The notes beneath the pieces are model-generated. The model did no database searches. It was given only the letters and a program-made list of their open reading frames with translations, and was not told the origin of the DNA. Of a stretch of 64,000 nucleotides of DNA, positions 1 through 9,502 are shown piece by piece. This DNA comes from Nothopassalora personata. Its lineage: Eukaryota; Ascomycota; Dothideomycetes; Mycosphaerellales; Mycosphaerellaceae. Position 1 is the stretch's first letter, and each line of letters opens with the position of its first letter. The stretch spans positions 4,154,001 to 4,218,000 of the forward strand of contig CM066287.1 in NCBI GenBank assembly GCA_033816765.1, in the 5' to 3' direction. Made by a program: the position numbers and the translations under genes.

Positions 1-1
1 C

Positions 2-163
2 ACCACCTCATCCGAAGACACCCACGACGTCGAAGAAGACGACGATGTCGAGGTCGAAGAATCCATCGTACCTGTCCGCCCCAAGACCGCTTGGCAAGAA
101 CTCTGGGCCTCGTTGCATAATTTGTCCGGACTTGGAGAAGAAGATGAGGATGAGGATGATTGA
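2..163 (+). CDS. C-terminal end of an unidentified acidic protein (partial)
   Basis: An open frame enters from the left edge and ends at TGA 161-163. The 53 visible residues are strongly acidic (runs of Glu/Asp, ending EEDEDEDD) around a short hydrophobic segment with TAWQELWASLHNLSGLG. The rest of the gene lies outside the window and no family can be named from the tail. It is read as the true frame because it is uninterrupted up to the edge and has coding-like composition; the minus-strand frame over the same bases is treated as a shadow. Confidence 0.5.
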   Translation, partial: TTSSEDTHDVEEDDDVEVEESIVPVRPKTAWQELWASLHNLSGLGEEDEDEDD

Positions 164-746
164 GACTGACCAACCGAACACAATTTCATTTTTTGAGCTC
201 TTTTGGCCATTAACAGAGCAGCGTGCGCAGCTGGGTCTGCGAGAGCAAAACTCGGGACATTGGAGAGAAGGCCCATTGTGGCCCATCTACTAAGCCTGGA
301 TATTGTTGAGAATACTGTACAGGGCAATGGTCTAGAATGCATTCTCTGGCGCACTTTGTTGTGGTCGATGGAGTTGGAGCTGTTGCGTTTACATTCACTG
401 TACTGATTCCTTCTCGTTGAAGATACATAATCACTGATACCACACGCAGTTTTGCGTGATTTCGTAGCTTTAAGAATTCAATCCACTGCTACAAATAGTA
501 CACGCATTTTTTGAGCTGATGCTACCGGTTTCAGCAGTCGCTCTATCGCTTCGGGCTGTGTTACAAGCGTGTCTTGAGCCGGCTATATCGGTGCCAGTAG
601 ACGCTTGATTGCTCAACCGCTCTGTCGCTCGTGCGACTATCGTTCGATGCTGGCCTCAGACTTATCCTGTGACCGCGCTGGTTGGGCGTGGCTGTATATG
701 CATGTGAGGAGGGAATGTCTCGTGCTGCCTGGTTGGCTGCCCAAGC
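164..746. other. Intergenic, tail to tail
   Basis: 583 bases between the stop of the left-edge gene and the stop of the Stc1-domain gene. Both genes end here, so it should hold their 3' UTRs. Only short shadow frames; no repeat or RNA gene seen. Confidence 0.5.
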
Positions 747-1833
747 TTAGTCCGAGTCGGAATCACCACCGCAGAACTCCTTCTCGTCATCGAGGGCGTC
801 CTCCTTGACCTTCTGTTCCTCGCGCTCTTGCTGTGTGACAGCGTACTGGACTTTGCGCTGCACAGTCTTGGGCTTGGCCCAATTGCCTGATGCTTTGGAA
901 GAGGAAGTGGCGCCGGTACCGGAAGCTGCAGGGCGACTGGCAATGCCATAGCGAGCAGCCACTTCGGTCGCCGAAAAGCGAGACGGCGGACCTCTGGAAG
1001 TGTAATTCGAGATGGTAGACTGGGCAGAGGTTCCATCGGCGGAGGCTGTTGCGGTGGAGGATGGAACGTTGCTTCTGAGAGTGACACCGCCGCCAGCCGA
1101 GGACGACTGAGCAGATGGGAAGGTACCGTTTCCACTGACTGACATGCTGGACATGCCGTCAGTGAGGCTGTAGTCCTCCTGCGTAAAGATTAGCAGACTG
1201 TCCAGGCGAGGGCCAACAGGGGTTCTTTTTAGTGACTTACGGAATCGTCGCTGTCGTCGGTACCGTCGCTGTCGTCGGTACCGCCGCCGTTAGACTCGTC
1301 CGAAGACTCTGCACCAGGCTCATAATTGAGTTTGTCCTGCTGACAGGCGATGCACATCTGCGTTGGGGGTCAGTATATCTCCTCGTCGCATCCTGCTCGA
1401 CCAGACATCTAACCGCGTGGTCCGGGGTCCTGCGCTGGGTCTTGAAGAACTTGTCGAGGCCCTTGTCCTTGTCGCACATGTAGCAGTGAAGCTCAACAAC
1501 CTGCTGAGGAGTGCACTTCATGCACGAAATGTAGCCGGTCTTGGTCGGGTTGAAGCTGGGGCCGACACGTCTCATGTGCTGAACCAGATCCGCTTGAGGT
1601 CCGTTGCTGAATGCGGCCTTGGTCTTGACGATACCGCAGCGGTTGCACTTGATGCTATTTCTTGTTAGTGAAGGTGGATGGTGCTATTGAGGAAAGACAC
1701 CTGCCTGCTTGGGACCGAAACGTTGCTGTGTCTTGGGAAGCTACTCATGGTCAGTAATATGGACGAGTGGTCTGTTTGCAGCGCCTCACTTGTTGTAGCT
1801 GTTGTAGCCGCGCTGGTTGGCGATCGAGGCCAT
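747..1833 (-). CDS. Stc1-domain zinc-binding protein
   Basis: Five exons: 1790-1833, 1705-1740, 1414-1654, 1241-1357 and 747-1178, together 870 nt or 289 residues. The N-terminal half carries paired Cys-x2-Cys knuckles typical of the Stc1 domain: CNRCGIVKTKAAFS, then CMKCTPQQVVELHCYMC, then MCIACQQDK. A Ser/Asp-rich linker and a low-complexity Ser/Thr/Ala-rich C-terminus follow, ending GGDSDSD. In fission yeast, Stc1 links RNAi to the CLRC histone methyltransferase; most filamentous fungi carry domain relatives of unproven role, so that function is not assigned here. Frame is kept across intron 2 (1655-1704) only if a GC donor is used; the nearby GT donor breaks the frame. Start chosen as the first ATG able to splice in frame into the zinc-finger exon. 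Confidence 0.85.
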
Positions 1834-2401
1834 GTTGATGGTGTTGGTTGTTGGAAGGTGTCTGAATGGGTTGCCTAAGGTGTAGGAGTTGGAAGAGTGG
1901 CGATGTTGATGAAGTTGGTGATGTGCTTGTTATTGCAAGTTTGAGTCAACGATGGAGCTTTTCGAACAACTGCTGCACATGCAGTTTTGAGACTTGACAG
2001 GGATGTTGCAAACGGTGCAGCCAAAGCATGAGTATGAGGAAGGCGCTACGCATGTAAAGAAGTCGCCCCGCGAGCGACAAAGTGAGGGCCACTCTCGACA
2101 ATGCCTGTGCTAATGATGATTAGGTCCTGGTCATCGTATGCTATGTCCAAACGTGGAGAGAGGAGAATCTTGAGGTGAGATGATTGTTACACTGGTCCAG
2201 TGGACCAAACTCCTGATGCGACAAGGTGCTGTAGAGAAGCGAACCGTCTTGTAGTCCGCGATCCGCAGATGCCTGTCCGTCCCTTACACGCCATCGCAAA
2301 CCAGCAAAGTATCTAAGGTCGGTATATGCAATAGTGTTACAATCGAAGTCGCTGGGTATGTCTGGTGAAAATGCCGTCTCTTGTGCCGTCCATCTAATCG
2401 T
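1834..2401. other. Intergenic: upstream of the Stc1 gene, downstream of cytochrome c
   Basis: 568 bases. It holds the promoter and leader of the Stc1-domain gene and the 3' UTR of the cytochrome c gene. Nothing else recognised. Confidence 0.5.
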
Positions 2402-3005
<604 letters not shown>

Positions 3006-3553
3006 TGTGTCTGATGTGAGGAGTGCAAGATTGAAGCTGGAAGATGGTTCTGGGAGAAGGTATTGGATTGTGAGTTGCTGAGACGGTGGTAGAGGATTGA
3101 TGTAGCAAAGGCAGAAGGAGAGATGATGCTAAGATTCTCGAGAGCACTTTTTGCAGCCGGCCCATTCCTCTGATTAGCCGAGCCGCTCAGCCAAACAGAA
3201 GCGCTAGATTACTGCCACAGACTTCGGGAATAATCGGAAACGCGGGCCACGTTGAACAGTGACGCCACCTGCCATCTCTCCGTGGCGCGAACATCTGCGC
3301 TTATCGCGTCTCCTTCTGCATCAAACAGGCCGGCCATCTCTGAGCGCGTCCTCCAAAACTCGATGAGAAGCTGTTTGCCATCTGTGGCGTTACTTGACGT
3401 GGTGGCTGCTGCAAACTCAATCTGATGACAACGTCATCAACGAGATCCCGTCCTGCAGGTCTCGGCTTTGGCCTTGTCGTGCGGCGTGCCGCAGCGCCGC
3501 CTCTCCTCCGAGAACACGGGAGCACTTCTTGCCGTGCGCACGAGTTGATCAGC
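3006..3553. other. Intergenic between divergent cytochrome c and the SDR pseudogene
   Basis: 548 bases holding the cytochrome c promoter and 5' leader. Open frames on both strands here overlap each other and look like shadows. No TATA box I would defend. Confidence 0.45.
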
Positions 3554-4071
3554 ATGGCTGCCAGCCAGAGCTGGGCTATCGTAGGCTCATCACGAGGCAT
3601 AGGACAGGAGTTCGTGAAGCAGCTCTTGGCACGTGGCGACAAGGTCATCGCTACCGTCAGACATGCCAGTCTCGAGCAAGCATTGTCGCTACATGAGCAT
3701 GACAACCACTACTCGGTCATTCAGTGCGACATGCTCAGCGAATCAAGTATCGATGTGAACTTCGATCGCCATCATTGAAAGCTTCAGGCCAGGCTGACTG
3801 AGAAGGCCAGGCATTTGTTAAGCACTTGCAGCAACAGTTGGTCATTGCTCTTCATCCTGGCGAGGTCAAAACTGATATGGCCAACATTGATCTTGGAGGG
3901 GAAGTGGCCGGACAGATGACCCCAGCTCAAAGCGTCGAAGCCTGCATACCTGTAATCGAAAGCAAGAATATCAACGATAGCGGCACGTTCTGGACTTGGG
4001 AGAACAAAGTGAGTACAACGAGCAGTTTGATGCTTCTATAGCTCACGGGGAAACAGTCATATCCGTGGTAG
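3554..4071 (+). pseudogene. Short-chain dehydrogenase/reductase pseudogene (middle deleted)
   Basis: The left part begins MAASQSWAIVGSSRGIGQEF, a classical SDR start with the glycine-rich NAD(P)-binding motif, and runs through a second beta-alpha unit to about residue 65 before stopping at TGA 3776-3778. After about 30 unrelated bases a typical SDR C-terminus resumes near 3810 (FVKHL, then ALHPGEVKTDMA, then GTFWTWENK) and splices at 4010 into SYPW with stop TAG 4069-4071. The roughly 110 residues between, which should hold the catalytic Ser and Tyr-x3-Lys, are missing, and the gap is far too short to be an intron hiding them. A product would not be a working oxidoreductase. It most resembles fungal C-factor-like SDRs. 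Confidence 0.75.
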
Positions 4072-4128
4072 ATGCCCCTGCATGCAAACGATATACATTA
4101 TCCATACTGAACCTCCGTCTCAATACCG

Positions 4129-4635
4129 CTATTTCCCAACGAGCCCTCGCAAGACACCGGCCTCCGCTTCCGCCTTTGCAAGCTTCAGCTTCAAATCGTC
4201 TCGCTCCTTGGACATGGCTTCCAAAGCTTCTTCGAGCTCAAATACTCTGTCCAACTTGCGTTGTCGATATCGACGGGCCGCTTCAGTGTTGCGTTGCCTT
4301 TTGCGGACCTTGCTCGAACCAGATTCAGGAGAGTCGCCGCCACCTGATGACGGTGTCGAACCACTAACGCGCTGTGTTGCCATATCAGATGTAGACTCAG
4401 GCGTCACTGTAGGCCCTGAAGCCAACATGGGACCTGCCAAGGACAAAGACTGTGTTCTCGGCGGCGCCGCGCTCGGGATGTTGTATCCATTGCGAGACTG
4501 GTCAAGGTTCTGAGAGTGTTGAATAGCTGAGACTGGATGTAGTGATGCGGGAACGGCACCATCGAGACCGAACACATCGTTGGCTTCGTTGGCTTGATAT
4601 GCTGATGTATCAATCATATCCTGCAGGGCCTGCAT
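4129..4635 (-). CDS. bZIP transcription factor, GCN4/CPC1-like DNA-binding region
   Basis: 168 residues from the first in-frame ATG at 4635. The C-terminal third is a bZIP: basic region RKRQRNTEAARRYRQRK, with the N-x7-R signature, followed by a leucine-zipper coiled coil (FELEEALEAMSKERDDLKLK) to the stop. The NTEAARRxR core matches the GCN4/CPC1 family, which activates amino-acid biosynthesis genes, but the whole protein is short and paralogue status is open. The frame stays open upstream to about 4818 and there encodes an acidic, Trp-rich stretch (WQDVFADWQIPTYDW) resembling an activation domain. No in-frame ATG precedes it, so an upstream coding exon, or a sequence error near 4800, is possible. 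A TATA-like run lies near 4924-4932. Confidence 0.75.
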   Translation of the reverse strand: MQALQDMIDTSAYQANEANDVFGLDGAVPASLHPVSAIQHSQNLDQSRNGYNIPSAAPPRTQSLSLAGPMLASGPTVTPESTSDMATQRVSGSTPSSGGGDSPESGSSKVRKRQRNTEAARRYRQRKLDRVFELEEALEAMSKERDDLKLKLAKAEAEAGVLRGLVGK

Positions 4636-4711
4636 CGCTGCGTCGTCATAATCGCTGTCGCGACCAGACGAGTCCGGGAAGTCTGTCCAGTCGTATGTCG
4701 GTATTTGCCAA

Positions 4712-4810
4712 TCAGCAAAGACGTCTTGCCACTCTCGCTGGTCTGCCGCAATGCATGTCTGATGCCCACTGCTTGCTTGGAGCTGCTGCTGCGGAACTTG
4801 CTCCTGACAT
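4712..4810 (-). promoter_or_regulatory. Candidate upstream ORF in the bZIP leader
   Basis: ATG at 4810 opens a 32-codon frame (MSGASSAAAAPSK...) that ends at TGA 4712-4714, 77 bases before the main ATG and in a different frame. Further upstream the same strand has several tiny ATG frames (6 and 13 codons, and one ATG followed directly by TAA) between about 4940 and 5060. Such leaders are the hallmark of translational control in GCN4, CPC1 and CpcA. Whether all lie on the mRNA is not known; a splice acceptor-like CTATCCAG sits just upstream of 4810. Confidence 0.4.
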
Positions 4811-5674
4811 TGCTGGATAGGTTGTTATCGGCCTCGTACGCCGAGACCCAGCGCTTGGAAGAAGGGTTGAAAGGATGTGAGTCTTGTTTGATGGAGAATG
4901 AGACCCAATGGCTCAGGATGGCGGTATATATATCGTGCTAAAATGCTCAGTCAGCCTGCCAATGCATACTCACAATGAGTCACTTCCCAGGATCGTGGCT
5001 TAGTGCTGCGGTATGCCTATTCGGGCCGTACGACGTTACATTGGATCGGGATATCCATACTCTAGTGGAAAGTGCACGACTTTTTAAGAGACGTGCTCTT
5101 CCTCGCACACTTTCCCTCGATCTCTGCCCCAGCTTCTGGTGTCTGAGGCGGTCTTCTCAGAGTCTACATACATGCCATTGCGACATGTACATTCATGCAG
5201 AGCGCATGTAATCGATGCCGGCCTGGAATATTTCGACCAAAATATCCGCCTCCTCGATCGACCTAGGCACATATAACATGGTGTCAGCCTAAGGGTAGTA
5301 CCTTTGTTCCCGAAAGGCGACGGCGTTCTCCGAGCCCCTTTGCGATAATGACAAACGAAAGACAAAGTCACGTGTTACGACATGTCAGAGGTGTGAATGT
5401 GACAGATCTCGCGCTACTTAGGAGCGGCCAGTGGACGCAATGGCAGCTCGGACTTGAGGAACAGAGCTTTCCAGGTTTCTCCAAGACGGGTATTTCCCAC
5501 TCTGCAACGTCGCTCTTAATATCTTGTAGCTGGTCAAAAGCTGCTCGATGTCTCTCTTTCCGGTTAGCTCTATTGCTATGCTTGTCACAAGATACAGTAA
5601 CGTACCCTTTGTAGCTCGGCATCTATCTTCAATTCAGCGTTGTTCTGGCGCTGAGGTATCGCGAAAGGAAGAGC

Positions 5675-6052
5675 TCATTTCAGTGGTCCGAGACTATGTG
5701 ACAAAGGCGCGTCAAGGACCGATCTCCGCGAAGCACTTCGTTCTGCCTCCGAGGCGTGGTGCCCTGGAGATGAATATATGTCAGGTCGTCCGTAGAACGT
5801 GAGAGCCTTGGTGTTGGAATAGGCCATGGACAAAGTCACATGTAAATTCAACAAATAGCCCTTGTTGGAGTACAGTAGGCCACTCGGGTCCATCGCCTTC
5901 CATTGTCGGTAGCGATTGAGAAACAGCGTAAGCAACAACGAGGACGATGCCACCACCATAGCAGGCACCTTGTCCCACGGCGGCCTTCGCGTCTATGCGG
6001 CCACGAAGCTCCGTATCGCATCGTATATTGCTGGAAGAGCCTTCGAGCTCAT
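5675..6052 (-). pseudogene. Possible remnant of a membrane-protein gene
   Basis: From ATG 6052 the minus frame reads MSSKALPAIYDAIRSFVAA, meets an in-frame TAG at 5993-5995, and then continues open for 106 codons with a clear hydrophobic segment (AMVVASSSLLLTLFL) followed by RYRQWKAMDPSGL and YSNTKALTFYGRPDIYS. This has the look of a membrane-anchored enzyme N-terminus interrupted by a stop. Beyond 5675 on the same strand coding-like scraps continue to about 5370 in shifting frames. I cannot name a family, and it could be chance. Confidence 0.3.
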
Positions 6053-6643
6053 GCTGTGCCGGGTCGTCGTGTGAAGGATCAGAGCCCGCTTGAAGATTGG
6101 TAGTAGTGGTCAGCAAGACTGTTTCAAGGTGTTGAGCTCAAGATAACATATCTCCTTGGCAGATCCATCTGCTGTAGCTGTAGGTCGTTGGCCGTCTAAT
6201 CGGACTCCTGGTACCAAGGACGATGCTGCACAACTTGGGCGTGTCGCGATCATAAGGCATGCATTGGTGTCGCAGAGCTGGTCCGAGTCTCAGCACTGTC
6301 GTCCTTGTGACAGTCCACAATTGAAGGTACGATGCCGAACATTGAGTGTGACGACAGAGGAAAATTTGAAACATTATTGACACTCCAGTGGACTGCTTGG
6401 AACACTGAACACACGCGCTGTCCCAGTACGTTGCGCCTCGACTTTCGAAGTGGACCGTGTGAATGCAGAGGATGCAGCACAAAGAGCTCGCCGCTATCGT
6501 GTACAAAGCTCAGAACGCAGATTGTTCTTCGAGACAAAGCGACCCTAGAGCGGCCTCGAAGGTGTTGTGCATTCCTTCGCCTGGAGAGAATGCCGTACAT
6601 GTTCTCTTTAAAGTACTGTATTTACATCTCCGCGGCTCTCAAG
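6053..6643. other. Region without a supported gene
   Basis: About 590 bases upstream of the hypothetical gene at 6644. Several overlapping frames occur on both strands but none shows a motif, a good start or a splice pattern that I trust. Confidence 0.4.
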
Positions 6644-7102
6644 ATGTGTTGCCATAGCCGCATCATCTTCTCCATATGTGGCCACAGTTCCTTTGGTCGC
6701 AGACCCATCGTCGAATGTCGAAACGCATCCATAGGCCCAATGTCGGAATGGTCAACGACGTGTGAAATACACGCACATCCCTACAAGAGTCTGCGACTCG
6801 ATAGCCTATGTTTGCAGTGCCAGCAAAGACGAGAGGTCCTCCTCCAGGAGATCGATGAGAGCCATGTTGTGAAATTTGATGAGTGGCAATGGAAAGTGAG
6901 CTACGGCCTGCCCGGCCAGGGTGGAAAGGATTACTGGACCAAAAAGGCGGAAGAACGAGAAGAAAAGGAGCAGGAGAAGAAGGACAGCGGCAGGCGGAAG
7001 AGCCAGAAAAGATTCAGTTGGCGCAGAAGCAAGAGGAAGACGAAAGACCCAGGTGGTGACAGCCCGGTGACACCGGCGACGCCCAGAATACCGGAAGAGT
7101 GA
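6644..7102 (+). CDS. Hypothetical protein with N-terminal Cys/His motif
   Basis: 152 residues from ATG 6644 to TGA 7100-7102, no intron. The N-terminus MCCHSRIIFSICGHSSFG has the Cys-x-H / C-G-H pattern seen in many uncharacterised Pezizomycotina proteins, with later C-x2-C (LCLQCQQRR). The C-terminal half is highly charged (KKAEEREEKEQEKKDSGRRK) and ends in Thr-Pro repeats (SPVTPATPRIPEE), suggesting a disordered, phosphorylatable tail. A longer frame runs upstream to 6332, but its composition changes at 6644 and a typical MCC start sits there. Function unknown. Confidence 0.6.
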   Translation: MCCHSRIIFSICGHSSFGRRPIVECRNASIGPMSEWSTTCEIHAHPYKSLRLDSLCLQCQQRREVLLQEIDESHVVKFDEWQWKVSYGLPGQGGKDYWTKKAEEREEKEQEKKDSGRRKSQKRFSWRRSKRKTKDPGGDSPVTPATPRIPEE

Positions 7103-7357
7103 GCATGGAGAATCTTGTCATGGTGGAACGGATTGTTGTAGAGGTTCGTCAGGGCAGGTGGTGTGAGTTTGCTTTCCCAGCTTCAGGCCGGAGAAACAAG
7201 TCCTGGGAACCGCCGATGCAAGTACGCTGGTTCAAGATCACCACTACCGCGACTACATCTTGGACTGGATCTGGCACATGCAATAGCGGACGCCAACGCA
7301 GCACGATACACACACACACAACTGCGATACCATCAGTCGCCACAAGCCGCAACAATA

Positions 7358-7720
7358 ATGCCGACCCCCGAATCAGAGTCCTTCAAAGCGGCCAAACCGA
7401 CCGTCCCGCCGACTTTCGATGGCGTAGATTACGACGATAACAAGGCACTCAAGGCTGCGCAAGATGCTATCATCAGGGAGCAGTGGGTACAGAGCATGAT
7501 GGCGCGCTTGATAAGAGAGGAGATGGGCAAGTGCTACTACAAGGAGGGCGTGAACCATCTGGAGAAGTGTGGACACCTACGAGGTGAGTTGTGAAGGGTA
7601 CCGATTATGGTGGGAAACGTACTGACAGTGCTGTTAGAGCGGTATTTGAAGCAGCTGAAGCACTCGAAGGTCAAGGGCTACTTGTTTGAGCAACAGAATT
7701 ACGTCCCCAAGGACTCATAG
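7358..7720 (+). CDS. NADH:ubiquinone oxidoreductase PDSW/NDUFB10-type subunit
   Basis: Exons 7358-7583 and 7638-7720 join in frame to 309 nt, 102 residues. Sequence signatures of the fungal complex I 12-kDa subunit are present: PTVPPTFDGVDYDD near residue 15, AAQDAIIREQWVQSMMARLI, then a Cys pair spaced by 11 residues (CYYKEGVNHLEKC) and a C-terminal KVKGYLFEQQNYVPKDS. The subunit sits in the membrane arm on the intermembrane-space side, where the Cys pair is expected to be oxidised. There is no cleavable presequence, as is usual for this accessory subunit. The single 54-nt intron has a GTGAG donor. A short CA repeat lies upstream near 7310-7320. Confidence 0.92.
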
Positions 7721-8538
7721 ATGGAGGCTGGGCAGAGGCAGGCGCAACCTACGATGGGGCAGTGCCACTTTCTGGTAGTGGTGCATTCTGTTGTAACATT
7801 ATCCAGGCGAAGGGCGGCCTTTTTGTACAAAGTGGAAATCATGACAAAAACAGGTTATCAAGCACTTGCGGCAATGGATCAACGCGAGGGTCAATATATG
7901 GTATATTGTACAGTCTAGTTCGTTGCTCAGCTTCAAGTAGCTACCAGAGCGAGTACGCCAGGACATCGACCGAGCCTCGAATGACAATACGCCACAAGCA
8001 TGCCATGTATGAAGCGCAAGGAACTCTGCCATCATGGCAACATTTGTCCAGCCTAACCTGTCCAAAAAATCCGCGTAAGAGCGCCGCAGCTAAGTTTCGC
8101 AATCGACTGCGCAAATGCGACTCTCGATAACCGAGTCGATGCCCTCATGACGACTGCTTGTGGTCAGTTCTAGGCTGCGTGAAATGATCAAACTCGTGGA
8201 GCGCCTCAAGACCATTCCGTGGTCAGCTTTGAGCTTACAGCAGATGAATAGCATTGAGGGCAACCCATGCATCGTTAAGGCGTAGAGCATATCTTGAAGA
8301 GTTGGCTTCTGTGGCATCTTCTTAGTCGGGCTGTGACAAGATGTAAGGTAGCGCTGACGGCACATACCGAATCCCGAAGGATATCACTGTAATTCGCATT
8401 CAGGCCATTCTTTCTCGACAGTATCGTAAGTGCAGGTGGCGGCTCATCAGACCATGAGCCAGCTATGTCTGATCACTCCGCTGCTTCGCCGAGTCGAGGT
8501 GCCAAAGCCGTTGCAGACCTGTTGTCGTGCTGCTGGTT
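7721..8538. other. Intergenic, tail to tail
   Basis: 818 bases between the complex I subunit and the convergent F-box-like gene. Frames of up to 122 codons are present on both strands but overlap and carry no motif. I see no repeat or RNA gene. Confidence 0.45.
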
Positions 8539-9069
8539 TCACCTTGGGATGAAGCTGACTTTGTCCCTGTTGAGGCCTCCATGAAAGAGTAAAGTGGCGA
8601 CTCTTTGGGCAGGGCCATCATAGCTAATTTCGACCTCGATGGCAGATCGTTGGAAGGACCCCTCCCAGAAGTCCTTCTTACAGCCGCTGACCATGGTTAG
8701 ATCGCGCATACGCTGTCGATTGACCTCGCCTATTGCTTTGATCCACCGGCGAGGACACGGAACACTATTGTAGTGGTAGAGTTCGAAAACGTTGGTCGAA
8801 TAGAACAAAGGAAGTCCCTCATTCCGCAGAAGTTGGCATGTTTGAGTGATTCCAGGTTGAGAAACGATAGCCACTTGATCCCTTGGATTTGGCTCTCTGC
8901 CGACCTGAATCGGACCACGCTTGGCGACAGCGAACTCGCAAACTCGTAACCACAACTCGGGCGGTAGGTCAAGCAGACGGAAAGGTGACCGAAGTTGAAG
9001 ATCGTACGTGGAGCAGAAGACGTCCTCGAAGCTGCCGTCTAGCAGGCTGAAATCGCCGTCCATGTTCAC
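8539..9069 (-). CDS. F-box-like / 2EXR-type protein
   Basis: 176 residues, no intron. After a short acidic N-terminus comes FRLLDLPPELWLRVCEFAV, the F-box-like helix pair common in Dothideomycete proteins, followed by TQTCQLLRNEGLPLFYSTN and FELYHYN. The layout (LPPELW..., then PxITQTCQLLR..., then FYSTNxFE) is typical of the large family of short F-box or 2EXR proteins, many of unknown target. Members with a true F-box would bind Skp1 in an SCF ubiquitin ligase; this is not proven here. The start ATG 9069 lies 433 bases from the divergent SNM1 start. Confidence 0.7.
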   Translation of the reverse strand: MNMDGDFSLLDGSFEDVFCSTYDLQLRSPFRLLDLPPELWLRVCEFAVAKRGPIQVGREPNPRDQVAIVSQPGITQTCQLLRNEGLPLFYSTNVFELYHYNSVPCPRRWIKAIGEVNRQRMRDLTMVSGCKKDFWEGSFQRSAIEVEISYDGPAQRVATLLFHGGLNRDKVSFIPR

Positions 9070-9502
9070 TATGCTTCGTGTGTCTCAGAACGACTCTAAG
9101 ATGTCTGGGCTGTTGATGTCTACGATTGCACTCCAAGTTTCCCAGTCGATTGCCGGTGATATGAGTGTATAATCAGGCGGCTTATGGACTGCCTTTACGT
9201 TCGTTCCAAGACTGGAGCTCGAGTAGGAGCCAGGAGCTCATCTAGAACACCTTATCCTGGCGACAGGCCTCGAGTGTTCGCCTTCACTGCCTTGATCCCA
9301 TTTTCAAAGCCGGAGACTGGCGCCGTAACGATGATCGTGCTGTGAGTCTTGAGTATAATAGGTCGTGGTCAATGCTTTCATCGAACCATGACATCGTGAC
9401 TAGCGTTAGCGCGAAATTGCCACGCTAAGATCGTGTTTCGATCAAGTCCACGATCCGCTCACGATCTTCTTATCGAAATCGCGTCTCAGGTGCGATGGAG
9501 AC
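9070..9502. promoter_or_regulatory. Divergent promoter region, F-box-like gene / SNM1
   Basis: 433 bases separate two start codons facing away from each other, so both promoters must lie here. No long open frame and no clear TATA box. SNM1 homologues can be damage-induced, but no element is recognisable by eye. Confidence 0.5.
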
